Origin: Portunus trituberculatus
Taxonomy: Eukaryota > Arthropoda > Malacostraca > Decapoda > Portunidae
Assembly (NCBI RefSeq): GCF_017591435.1
Contig: NC_059304.1
Span: forward strand, 25,598,826 to 25,662,825
Direction: 5' to 3'
Length of the DNA: 64,000 nucleotides
Shown: piece by piece, positions 14,869-25,878 of the stretch
Layout: each line of letters opens with the position of its first letter
Position numbering within the stretch: position 1 is the stretch's first letter
The notes under the pieces: model-generated
Told to the model about the DNA's origin: nothing
Seen by the model: the letters and a program-made list of their open reading frames with translations, nothing else
Database searches by the model: none
Made by a program: the position numbers and the translations under genes

Positions 14869-15930
14869 ATGTTCCCAGGAAGAGTAAGAAAAATGGATAG
14901 ACCGGTAAGAAATAAATTACCAAATTCAAAATATGTTGATGAGGCCCAGGGAGCAAAGCTGAAAGTGGCCAGTCAAAGCATGAGTCCAGCTTCAACAGGG
15001 GCAACATTGCAAGGTAGATTGGTAATGTTGGAGAAGAAATTTGAGGAGTTAGTGAAGGAATTAAAAGTTCAGAGGAGTGAGGAGGAGCAGGATAGAGAAT
15101 TCCGCAAGGCTATGAAGGAAAGAGTTAAGAGACTGGAGGAAAATGAAAACGATTGGTGGATGAGAATGCACTTGAGAGTGGAGGTTGAAAAATACAAGAG
15201 ATGGTTGGAGGAGAAAATGGATAGAGTAGTAAAGGAAAAAGATGACTTTAAGGAAATGATTAGTGAGCAGAATGAAAGGCTTGAAAGGGAATGGGAACTG
15301 AAGAAAACACAATGGACTGAGTCAAGGGAAGCAGAGATGGTTGGATTACAAGAAATAATTAAAGATCAGTTGAAGGAAGACAAAAAAGAAAGGTCCAAGG
15401 AACTGGTTAATGTAATGAAGAATAAGGAAACATTGATAAGGGAAATAGCAGAAAAGAAGAGTGTGTTAATATTTGGGATGAAAGAACAAAATATAACATA
15501 TAAGCCTAAGAGAATTAAGGAAGAATTAAAAACGGTAAGAGATCTGTTCAAAAATCTAAATGATGATGAAAAAAAGACCTACAAGAAGTGGAAGAGATCC
15601 ATAGACTGGGTCCGTATAAGGAGGGAGTGAGCAGACCGATTAAAGTAGTACTGAAGTCACAACAATCTGGAGGATATCCTATATAGAACATCAAAGTTAA
15701 GAGAGATAGAAGGTTGTAAAGAGGTGTTTGTGAGAAAGAATAGAAATGAGGAAGAGAGGAGAAGATATAAGGAATTGGTGGAAGAGGCGAGAAGGAAAAA
15801 TGATGAGCGGTCTGAGGAGGAAAGAGAAAGTTTTTTGGAGAGTTATAGGGAGAGAGTCAGAAAGTGGTATGTGGAAAGAAGGAATACGGAGGAACCCCTA
15901 GAGGAGCAGTGGGTGGACCATAATGTATAA
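14869..15930 (+). pseudogene. LINE F ORF1, long coiled coil plus RNA-binding-like domain
   Basis: This is the most complete ORF1 in the window. It opens with MFPGRVRKMDRPVRNKL. From about residue 45 to 190 there is a charged heptad-like coiled coil rich in Glu and Lys (LEKKFEELVKELKVQ, VKRLEENEND, MISEQNERLERE). The RRM-like segment starts at KSVLIFGMKEQN, and the C-terminus has EVFVRKNRNEEERRRYKELV and a basic tail to a TAA at 15928-15930. A frameshift near 15590-15640 splits it. The product would probably oligomerise through the coiled coil and bind element RNA; the role is inferred from L1-type ORF1 proteins. Confidence 0.82.
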
Positions 15931-15942
15931 ATATAGATGGGA

Positions 15943-18325
15943 TACTGTCAAGTAGATTGGAATTGCAAGACTATATGATAGTGGAGAAGCCTGATATAGT
16001 GTGTTTGACTGAGACAAAATTGCATGAAAAACAAAGATAAATTTGGATAATAAATATAATATATGGAGAAAGGATAGGGAGAGTAAAGGTGGAGGAGGAG
16101 TTATGATTATGACGAAGAAATAAATAAATGTGGATAAGGTTTGGTATGGGAAGAACAACACAGAAGTGATAAGCATAAGGATAAAAGTGATGGAAAAGAA
16201 TTAATAATAATGGTGACCTATGTACCTCCTAAAACAAATTCTTGGACATTAAGGGAATACGACATTATGATCAAGGATACTTTACAGAGTTTGGAAAGTG
16301 TATTATCTGGAAAAGAAAGGTGATACTAGTAGGAGATTTTAATTGTAAGGAGGTGGATTGGGAAAATCTAGTAAGTGGTGTTGGAGAGGAAGCATGGGGA
16401 GAGAGATTTCTTAATCTAATGATGGAAAATATGATGGAACAGAGGGTGAAGGAAAATACTAGATATAGAGGAGATGATGAACTGGCTAGACTGGATTTGG
16501 TGTTAACGAGAGAAGTGTACCTATGTGGAGATATACAATACAAGTGTCCTTTGGGAAAGAGTGATCATGTGGTTATGGAAATGCAGATAGCAACAACACA
16601 GCGAAGGAAGGATGAGACATACAGGAGTGGTAGATTGAATTATAGAAAGATGGACACAGAAAGTTTGAAAAATTATTTCAGAAAATTAGATTGGGAGGAG
16701 ATGTTACAAATCAGAGAAGTGCAAAAGAAATATGAGATTTTTATGAAATATTATAAAGAAGGAGTTATGAAATTTGTACATGGATGACATTAAGATACCT
16801 AAAAAGGAGTTATATAAAATGTTGGAGGAACTTAAAGACGATAAAGCGATGGGACCAGATTAAGTTTCAGGAAAATTATTGAAGGAGTGTAGATAAGAAT
16901 TGATTGATCCATTATATGATATTATAAGGTGTTCATTAGAAACAGGGGAAGTACCAGTAGAGTGGAAGAGAGCTGAAGTGGTGCCCATTTATAAGGGAGG
17001 CAGTAAGGAAGAGCCTCTTAACTATAGACCTGTGTCTCTAACAAGTGTAGTCGGTAAGATTTGTGAGAGGGTGATAAAGAAATATTGGATACGGTTCCTG
17101 GAGGATCATAAGTTATTATCGGATCATCAATTTGGCTTCAGGAAAGGGAGGTCATGTGTAACAAATCTACTGAGCTTTTATTCAAGAGTGGTTGACAAAA
17201 TACAAGAGAGAGAGGATGGATGGACTGTGTATATTTGGATTTAAAGAAAGCTTTTGACAAGGTACCTCACAAGAGACTGTTATGGAAAGTAGAGATTTAT
17301 GGAGGACTGAAAGGAAAAGTGTTAAAGTGGATGGAAAACTACTTGAGATGGAGGAGATGAGAACGGTAATAAGGGATGCAAAGTCGGACTGGTTGGTGGT
17401 GGAGAGTTGAGTCCCACAAGGCTCAGTGCTGGCACCAATACTTTTCCTTGTATATATTAATGACATGCCAGAGGAGTAAACAGTTATATTAATTTGTTTG
17501 CGGATGATGCGAAGTTGTGTAGGTGTGTGAAGAGTGAAGAAGATTGTGAAATTTTACAGGCAGACCTGGATAAGATTTGGGAGTGGAGCAAGAGGTGGCA
17601 AATGGAATTTAATCTGAGCAAAAGTCATGTGATGGAGATGGGGAAGAGTGGAAGACGGCCAAGAGGGTCATATAAGATGGGTGAAGAAGTAGTGTTGAAA
17701 AGGTGGAAAAAGAAAAGGATTTGGGAGTGATAATACAAGACCATGGGCAGTTTGAGGCTCATATTGATAAGATGTTTGGAGAAACGTATAATTTGATAAA
17801 AATATTGGATTAGCCTTCCATTATATGGATAAAGATATGATGAAGAAATTAATTAGTATGGTAATTAGACCAAGATTGGAATATGCTGGAGTGGTTTGGT
17901 CCCCTTATAAAAAGAAGCATATAAGGAAGTTGGAGAGATTGCAGAGAATGGCAACAAAAATGGTTCCGGAATTGGCAGAAATGACCTATGAGGAGAGATT
18001 AAAAGAAATGAATTTGCCTACCTTGGAACAAAGAAGAGAAAGAGGAGATTTAATACAGGTTTATAAACTGTTGAATGGACTGGATGAAGTGGATAATGAG
18101 CAAATGATGTTGAGAGAGGAAAACTTAAATAGAACTACAAGATCGCATAGTAAAAAGATAGCCAAGGGAATATGCTTGAAGGATGTGAAGAAATATAGTT
18201 TCCCACAAAGATGTGTGGAGGTGTGGAATGGTTTGAGTGAGGAGGTGGTGTCAGCGAGGAGTGTGCATAGTTTTAAAGGAAAGTTGGATGTGTGTAGATA
18301 TGGAGACGGGGCCATACGAGTATGA
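15943..18325 (+). pseudogene. LINE F ORF2 (endonuclease-RT) with internal deletion
   Basis: Endonuclease blocks are PDIVCLTETKL, VTYVPPKTNSWTLREY, LVGDFNCKEVDWEN, RLDLVLTREV and GKSDHVVMEMQ. The linker is deleted, and RT resumes near 16795 with KAMGPD, a TAA, then NYRPVSLTSVVGKICERV and HQFGFRKGRSCVTNLLSFYSR. YLDLKKAFDKVPH is present across a frame break near 17225. A TGA replaces the Gly codon of the SGVPQGS motif near 17409. LFADDAKLC and the C-terminal RPRLEYAGVVWSPYKKKHI...LPTLEQRRERGDLIQVYKL remain open to the TGA at 18323-18325. Confidence 0.87.
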
Positions 18326-18357
18326 TACCCAGGCCCTGTAAAATTACAACTAGGTGA

Positions 18358-18359
<2 letters not shown>

Positions 18360-18388
<29 letters not shown>
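18360..18388. repeat. (AC)n between LINE F and LINE G
   Basis: Perfect AC tract. The next copy opens with a short foldback sequence, described under the findings. Confidence 0.96.
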
Positions 18389-18390
<2 letters not shown>

Positions 18391-20556
18391 CATGATCACA
18401 AGAGTGATCATGCAGTTTTGGAGTTCAAGGTGATAGACGAAGAGAAATCTAGAAGAAATGAAGAATATAAAGTGGGAAGATGGAATTATGCCAAGACAGA
18501 TTTTGGAAACCTAAAGAAATTCTTTCAAGAGACAAATTGGATGAAATTCAAGAGTGCTAAGGGAGCAAATGAAAAGTGGAAGGAATTTATAAAATATACA
18601 AAGAAGGTGAGAAAAATTTGTACCAATAAGACAACATAGAGAAGTTGGAAAGCAGGACTGGTTTAACGATAGATGTGAAAAGGCTAGAACAAGAAAAGAG
18701 GATGCATGGAAGAGGTGGAGAAGGAAAAGACGGATTAAGCAGTGGGAAAGTTACAAAAGAGCAAGAAATGAATATGTGTTGATTAGAAGAGAAGAAAGAA
18801 AGAAACAAGAAAAGGATATAATTGATAAATGTAAAGACCAACCAAGGCTTTTTTACAGACATGTGAACAACAACATCAAAAATAGAGAAAGTATTGAAAG
18901 TTTAGAAGTAAATGGAGTATACAGTGAAGATCCCAGGGAAATGGCAGAGGCTATGAATGGATGCTTTCGGAAGGTATTCACAAAGGAGACTGCTTTTGAC
19001 AAACCACTGGTAATGGAACAGAAAGGGATTATGAAGGAGTTTCAAGTAACGGTGGAGGAGATCAAGAACATGATGGGGAGTTTAGAAGTGAGAAAAGCTG
19101 TGGGACCTGATGGGGTATCAGGATGGATTTTAAGAGAATGCAGGGAGCAATTGGCAGAAAAAGTTTGTGAAGTAATTGATGCCTCATTAAGGGAAGGCGT
19201 AGTGCCCCAAGACTGGAAAAGAGCTAACATTGTCCCAATCTATAAATCAGGTAACAAGAGAGACCCATTGAACTATAGACCAGTGTCACTTACAAGTGTG
19301 GTAGCTAAGATGTGTGAGAGGGTGGTGAAGACTAGATGGACAGACTTCTTGGAGAAAAATGACATACTTTGTGAGTGTCAATTTGGTTTTAGGAAAGGGC
19401 GTTCATGCGACAAACCTGATATGTTACTATTCGAGGGTGATAGATGTAATACAGGAAAGAGATGGTTGGGCTGATGGAATATATCTGGATTTAAAAAAGG
19501 CCTTTGATAAGGTACCACACCAGAGACTGATCTGGAAACTTGAAATGGTAGGAGGAGTGCATGGCAGTTTACTAAAATGGATGGAAGACTTTTGGTAGGA
19601 AGAGAAATGAGAACAATAATTAAGGACAGACCATCAGAATGGGGATTGGTGGAGAGTGGAGTTCCACAGGGATCAGTGTTGGCACCAGTAATGTTCAGTC
19701 TACATAAATGACATGGTGGATGGGGTGTCCAGTTATGTGAGCCTATTTGCAGACGATGCAAAATTGTTACGAAAAGTGAGATGTGACAAAGATTGCGAAC
19801 TACTCCAGGAAGACTTGGACAGAATATGGAAATGGAGCTGTACATGGCAAATGGAGTTCAACACGACAAAATGCAAGAAAATAGAGTTTGGCAAGAGTGA
19901 AAGAAGAATCAGGAGTATGTACAAGATAGGAAATGAAGACATAAAACCAGTCATGAAGAAAAGACCTTGGGGTGACAATTACCAATGACCTATCGCCAGA
20001 GAGACATATAAACAAAATAATTGGAGAAGTATTGAACTTATTGAGGAACATAAGAGTGGCGTTCGTATATCTAGATGAAGAAATGATGAAGAAAATAATT
20101 ACTGCAATGATAAGACCGAGGCTTGAATATGCAACAATACAGTGGGCTCGAACTTAAAGAAACACATAAGGAAACTAGAGAAAGTACAGAGGGCTGCAAC
20201 GAAAATGGTGCCTGACTTAAGAGATTTGACTTATGAAGACAGACTGAAAAGAATGCAACTTCCAACCCTGGAAAACAGAAGAGAAAGGGAGACCTGATAG
20301 CAATATACAGAGTGATGATTGGCATGGAAAAATGGATAGGGAAGATCTGTGTATGTGGAATGGAAGAATGTCGAGAGGGCATGGGAAAAACTAAAATGGC
20401 CACTTATAGGAGAGATGTGAAAAATATAGCTTCCCTCATAGAAGGGTGGAAGCATGGAATAGTTTAGACGTGGAAGTGGTCAACGCAAGGAATATTCATG
20501 ATTTTAAGAAAAAGCTGGACATTAATAGATATGGAGACGGGACAACACGAGCATAG
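18389..20556 (+). pseudogene. LINE G ORF2 fragment (reverse transcriptase)
   Basis: The reading frame from 18776 to 19420 is the longest uninterrupted RT N-terminal half in subfamily 1. It runs from RKEKD-type linker helices through ESIESLEVNGVYSEDPREM, KAVGPDGVSGWILRECREQ and NYRPVSLTSVVAKMCERVV to CQFGFRKGRSC. In copies B, C and L single-base losses break the same stretch. Later blocks YLDLKKAFDKVPHQ, SLFADDAKLLRKV and LEYATIQW are in other frames. It ends at a TAG at 20554-20556. Confidence 0.86.
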
Positions 20557-20599
20557 CTCTTTTCCCGTATGTTACAATTAGGTAAATACAATTAGGTAA

Positions 20600-20601
<2 letters not shown>
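18389..20601 (+). mobile_element. LINE copy G (subfamily 1), 5'-truncated at end of endonuclease
   Basis: Sequence matching copy B begins at the SDH motif of the endonuclease (AGAGTGATCATGCAG). It is preceded by about 12 extra bases that are the reverse complement of that start. The rest is near-identical to B, C and L, ends with two CAATTAGGTAAATA units, and carries the same deletion in the T run (19590-19593) and at the TTAAAG site near 20153. Confidence 0.92.

Positions 20602-20648
<47 letters not shown>
20602..20648. repeat. (AC)n between LINE G and LINE H
   Basis: Perfect AC tract joining the 3' end of copy G to the truncated 5' end of copy H. Confidence 0.97.
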
Positions 20649-20649
<1 letters not shown>

Positions 20650-21418
20650 TAGGCTAAGAGCGGAAAACGAAGAACTGAAAAAGGAAGTAGCTAACTACAA
20701 GAAACAGATGGAAGAAGGACTTGGTAAAGCCGAGAAAGAAAAAGAGAAGCTGAAAGATCTAGTAAACAAAGAAGAGGAAAGAGTACAGAACGTGATTAAA
20801 AAAAAATTACAAGAATGGAGAGTCCAAGATAAGAAAGATAAGGATGATTTTCAGGTGATTCAAGAACAACTAAAAGAAAAAGAAGAAAATATGACAAACA
20901 AAATGATAGGAGTCCTCAAGACAAAAGAAAATCTAGTTAGAGAAATTGCGGAAAAAAAGAAGAAGAGTGTAATCGTATTTGGAATAAAAAGATATAAGAT
21001 ATAGACCAAGAAGAGAAAAAGAAGAAATTAAATCAGTCAAAGACCTACTAAAAAATTTAAACGACGAAGATGCAGAACTTAGAAGAAGAAGTAGAAGAAA
21101 TAAACAGAATGGGACCATATCAAGAAGAAAAACGAGACCAATTAAAATACTACTAAAATCACAAGCAGCAACAGAAGAATTATTATATAGAACAACAAAA
21201 CTCAGAGAAACAGAAGGCTGCAGGGATATCTATATAAAGAAAGATAGAAATGAGGAAGAAAGGAAGAGATACAATGAACTGGCAGCAGCAGTAAGGGAAA
21301 AAAATAATGAAAGGTCAGAAGAGGAAAAAAAGGCATTTTTTTTTGGAGAATTGTAGGAGACAGGATAAGGAAATGGTATATAAAAGAGAAGGAAGATGAA
21401 AAAGTGGAACAAATTTAA
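20649..21418 (+). pseudogene. LINE H ORF1 fragment
   Basis: The fragment begins inside a Lys/Glu-rich coiled coil and passes through KTKENLVREIAEKKKKSVIV into the RRM-like strand VIVFGIKRYK, after which the frame breaks near 20995. Further blocks lie in shifted frames and end with a basic KWYIKEKEDEKVEQI-like tail and a TAA at 21416-21418. A run of nine T near 21336-21344, where copy M has seven, causes one of the breaks. Confidence 0.72.
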
Positions 21419-21447
21419 CTAAAAGTGATAAAGGCAAGAGACTAAAA

Positions 21448-24258
21448 ATGATGTATAGGAACATAGACGGGGTTTTATCAAGGAAATTAGAATTAAGAGA
21501 TTACATAAAGAAAGAAAATCCAGATATTGTATGCCTGGCTGAAACAAAACTAAATGAGGCAATCAAAATAGACTTGGATAATAGGTATAATGTATGGAGA
21601 AGAGACAGAGGGGGTAAAGGAGGAGGAGGAGTCATGATAATGTTAAGGAAGGAGATAGTGATAAACCAAGTGGAATGTAGGGAAGGAAAAGCAGAAATAC
21701 TGTATGTTAAGATACATATTGATAAAAAAGAGTTAACAATCATTGTAACATATGTGTCACCAAAAACAAATTCATGGACCAATCAAGAATATAAAGACAT
21801 GATAGATGACACAATAAGGAGTCTAATGAGAATCGTTAAAAAAAGAAGAAAAGTGATATTAGTAGGAGATTTCAACTGTAAAGAAGTGGACTGGGAAAAT
21901 TATGAAAGTTGTATGGGGGAAGAAGCCTGGGGAGAAAGATTCTTGAACCTAATGATAAACAATATGATGGACCAGAGAGTAAAGGAATGCACAAGATTCA
22001 GAGGAAACGACGAGCCGGTGAGATTGGACCTAGTTTTTACAAGGGATATACAAAGGAACGATGATATAAGATATAAGTGCCCATTGGGAAAGAGTGACCA
22101 TGCAATATTAGAAATAGATATAGAAGAGGAAAGGAAGATAGAGACGATTCATACAAAGGAGACCGATTAAATTACAGAAAGGCTGATATTGAGAATCTCA
22201 AGAACTATTTTAAAACGTAGACTGGGAGGAGATGGAAAACTCAGAGACAATGCAAGACAAATATAACTTATTTTTGGAAATATACAAAACAGGAGTCAGG
22301 AATATGTCCCAAAATATAGACCTAAAGAAGAAGGAAAGAAAGATTGGTTTAATGCAAGGTGTGCTAGGGCAAAGGAGAAAAGAGATGGAGCATGGAAAAG
22401 GTGGAGGAGAAATAGAAATCCAGCAAATAAGGAAAACTTCAAAGCAGCGAGAAATGAATATGTTAAGGTGAGGAAGGAAGAGGAAAAGAACTTGAAAAGA
22501 CATTGTCGAAAAATGTAAGGAGCAACCAAAATTGTTCTATAGATTCATAAATGGAAAAATTAGGCAAAAGAAACAATAGAAAGGTTAAAAGGAGAGAACG
22601 GGATGGTGGAAGACCCAAAAGTATGGCAGAACTATTAAATAAAAAATTCCAGGAGGTCTTTACTAAGGAATCCAAATTTGAGAGGCCACAGAGTAATAGA
22701 GACAGTCTATATGAAAGAGATTAAAGTAACCAAGCTTGAAATAAAAGAGTTAATGAAGGAACTGGATGAAGAGAAGGCAATGGGACCAGATGAAGTCTCA
22801 GGCAGAATACTGAAAGAATGTAGGAAGAACTAGCAAGTCCTATATACAACATCATAAAATGCTCAATAGAAAATGGAACAGTACCAGTAGAATGGAAAAG
22901 AGCTGAGGTGGTTCCCATATATAAGAGCGGAAGGAAGGAAGAACCTTTAAATTACAGACCGGTATCACTAACTAGTGTAATATGCAAGATGTGTGAAAGA
23001 ATAATAAAGAAACAATGGATTGAGTTCCTTGAAGACAACAAATTAATATCAAATAGCCAATTTGGTTTTAGAAAAAGATGGTCTTGTGTAACTAATTTAT
23101 TGAGTTTCTATTCTAGAATAGTTGATAGAGTACAAGAGAGAGAGGATGGGTTGACTGTATTTATTTGGATTTAAAAAAGGCATTTGACAAAGTGCCACAT
23201 GCAAGATTACTATGGAAGTTAGAGGAGAAGGGTGGCTTAAAAGGAAGCACATTGAGATGGATAGAAAATTATTTGAGGGGAGAGAAATAAGGACGGTAGT
23301 TAAAGATATGAAGTCCAAGTGGAGAGCAGTAGAAAGCGGAGTGCCACAGGGGTCAGTATTGGCACCAATACTTTTCCTCATTTATATTAATGACATGCCA
23401 GAAGGAGTGAACAGCTACATAAATCTGTTTGCAGATGATACGAAACTGTGCAGAGTTATAAAGCAAAAGGAGGATTGTGAAATACTGCAAGAAGACCTAA
23501 ATAAGATCTGGGAATGGAGTAAGAAGTGGGAAATGGAATTCAATGTGAACAAAAGCCATGTCATGGAAATGGGAAAGAGTGAAAGACGACCTGTGGGAAT
23601 CTATAAGATGGGAGATGGAGTAGAACTGGAGAAAGTTAAAAAGGAAAAGTACTTAGGAGTGACGATAGAAGAAAACAATCAACCAGTAAGCCATATTGAT
23701 AGAATTTTTAGAGAAACATATAATTTGCTAAGGAATATTGGAGTAGCATTTCACTACATGGACAAAGAAATGATGAAGAAATTGATAAGTACTATAATAA
23801 GACCCAGATTGGAATATGCAGGAGTAGTGTTGACCCCTCATAAAAAGAAACACATAAGGAAATTGGAGAGGCTACAAAAAAAAGCTACAAGAATGGTTCC
23901 AGAATTTGAAGGGATGACATATGAGGAGAGACTAAAGGCTATGGATCTACCAACCCTAGAACAAAGAAGGGAGAGTGGAGACCTGATACAAGTTTATAAA
24001 TTGATCAGCAGAATGGACCAAGTGGATAATGAGAAACTGATCCTGAGAGAAGAATATGACATCCGAAGCACAAGATCGCATAGTAAAAAGCTGAGAAAAG
24101 GAAGATGTCTGAGAGATATTAAAAAATATAGTTTCTCGCAGAGATGTATTGAGACGTGGAACAGTTTTAATGAAGAAGTAGTGTCTGCAACGAGTGTGCA
24201 TACTTTTAAAGTAAGATTGGATAAGTGTAGATATGTAGACGGGGCCACACGAGCATAA
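21448..24258 (+). pseudogene. LINE H ORF2 (endonuclease-reverse transcriptase), nearly readable
   Basis: The endonuclease (21448-22170) is intact: YRNIDGVLSRKLELRDYI, PDIVCLAETKL, VTYVSPKTNSWTNQEYKD, LVGDFNCKEVDWENY, VRLDLVFTRDI and GKSDHAILEI. Breaks follow near 22170, 22500, 22620, 22828 and 23147; two of these are a lost G in a GGG run that copy M keeps. The RT runs on from about 22910 with NYRPVSLTSVICKMCERI, QFGFRKRWSC (R-to-W in the usual GRSC region), KKAFDKVPHA, SGVPQGSVLAPILFLIYINDMPE and LFADDTKLC. The C-terminal domain is unbroken to a TAA at 24256-24258. This copy looks younger than most. Confidence 0.9.
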
Positions 24259-24290
24259 AGCCCAGGCCCTGTAAAACTACAACTAGGTAA

Positions 24291-24292
<2 letters not shown>

Positions 24293-24374
<82 letters not shown>
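24293..24374. repeat. (AC)n, right border of array 1
   Basis: 82-bp perfect AC tract after copy H, followed by unique sequence starting TTTCTTTCCTC. Together with 2676-2722 it marks the two ends of the presumed original microsatellite. Confidence 0.98.
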
Positions 24375-24376
<2 letters not shown>

Positions 24377-25878
24377 TCTTTCCTCATTGTTTTTAGAAGA
24401 GGGGATAGCACAATGTATAACGTTTATTGGAAGTATTTGCTGTATGGGATAATAGTAATAAGTATGTGAGGTATCAGGTCCAGCGGCGAACACTCGGCAC
24501 GGTCACACTTACCTGCCAAGATGCCACGTTTAGGGTGGGGAACACTTTTTTGTATAGAACATGCCTTAATTTTTGCCTCAATGACAATGTGGAAAAAAGT
24601 TAGAAGGATTTCAGAAGTAATTAAAAAACACTATTAAATGGAAAAACAGAGGGAGAGATAGAAAGATAGAGAGCAGTGTGAGAGAATGAAGGCAAGCATA
24701 TGATTTATGGAGAGGTGGCAATAGTGTGGAGGTAGTCTACTCTGACTCTGATGATCCCTTGTCTTCCTCCCCTCCTTTGTTACCTCAGCAATGTCCTTCA
24801 AGCAGTCATTAAATGCTTGTTAAAGGTGCCAGTAGACCACATGGGAATCTATATCTTTAATTCATCTATTCCTAGTAAGAAAATTTTTTTTACTGTACAT
24901 TTCTTAAACAAAAATGAATTCTTTTATTTCAATATTGAGTGTAGAATAAGACGGTTTAAATTATCAAACTAATTTGCATTATTAAAAGAGAGTAAACTAC
25001 TGAAAAAAGGAGAGGGGGGTGGGCGTTTAAGGGTCTCACAGAACGTGTGTTTTTATTGTTTCTTGACTTGGTGATGTATCAGTATTTTTTTGTTTAAGGT
25101 TTGAGTAATAAAATCTTCAAAATTGGCAGACTTTCCCAGTGGCCAGGAACATAACCCCTCCCTCCACCATTATCATTGTTTTTGTATGGGAAAATTATGT
25201 TTGAATAATGCAATTTGCAATATCACAACATCTCCAGGAACATAATCCTCGTGTTAATTTAGAGTTGACTGCACAGTTTTGATGGCTTAACAGGTCAAGA
25301 CATATATTTGAGCTTAAGTATAATTTTGTCTGAACTTAACAATAAAACAAAATAGTTTACATTGGTGAACTCACTACATTGGATCATAGAAGCCCCCAAG
25401 AAAACTATGAAAATTTTCTTCTGAACCTTCTATGTTGCCCTTGATTACCAAAAATGTACATAGAAAAATGGTGACCCGTGCATTTGTATGCCAGTAACAA
25501 GTCATCAGCTTGCCACAATTGGCATTTGTGCCAAGGGTTGCCTACCCCTGCTATAAAGTATCCTGAAGTGATACATCTTTTTTTTCCTATCCATCTATCT
25601 GATCCAGTTTGCACTACTTGACATAATAGTGTCAGTGGCAGTGGAATTGTTTGGGTAAAATGAATAGGGAAAAAAAGGGAAAATTTGTGGTATTTTTACC
25701 TAGATGTTAGATGTCATGGGATAAGCTAGCTATATCTGGATGTTTTAATGATGAAAGAGTTTTTAATGAATTGGAAAGAAGATTTGACTTGATTTCAGGT
25801 AGAGATGTGAAGGACTTGAGTTTCAGGAGATGGGAGGGTAATGCACTCCTACAGTGGATATTCCTACCTACCAATCAA

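Larger units (their letters stand above)
14586..18359 (+). mobile_element. LINE copy F (subfamily 3), 5' end present, internal deletion
   Basis: A leader of 283 nt precedes the ATG at 14869. ORF1 is nearly complete. ORF2 keeps the endonuclease and reverse transcriptase but lacks several hundred bases of the linker between them (junction near 16787). The 3' UTR reads CCCAGGCCCTGTAAAATTAC, then CAACTAGGTGAATAC running into (AC)n, a terminus shared only with copy J. Confidence 0.9.
20649..24292 (+). mobile_element. LINE copy H (subfamily 4), 5'-truncated in ORF1
   Basis: The copy runs from the ORF1 coiled coil to the 3' end and is closely related to copy M. It holds the longest RT-to-C-terminus open frame in array 1 (23212-24258). 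The 3' UTR is CCCAGGCCCTGTAAAACTAC followed by CAACTAGGTAAATAC and (AC)n. It is the last LINE of array 1, and unique DNA resumes at 24375. Confidence 0.92.

Noticed and set aside
24375..25850. Possible gene in the unique DNA after array 1
   Set aside because: Open frames are short, lack recognisable motifs and have no convincing splice sites in frame with RIC1.
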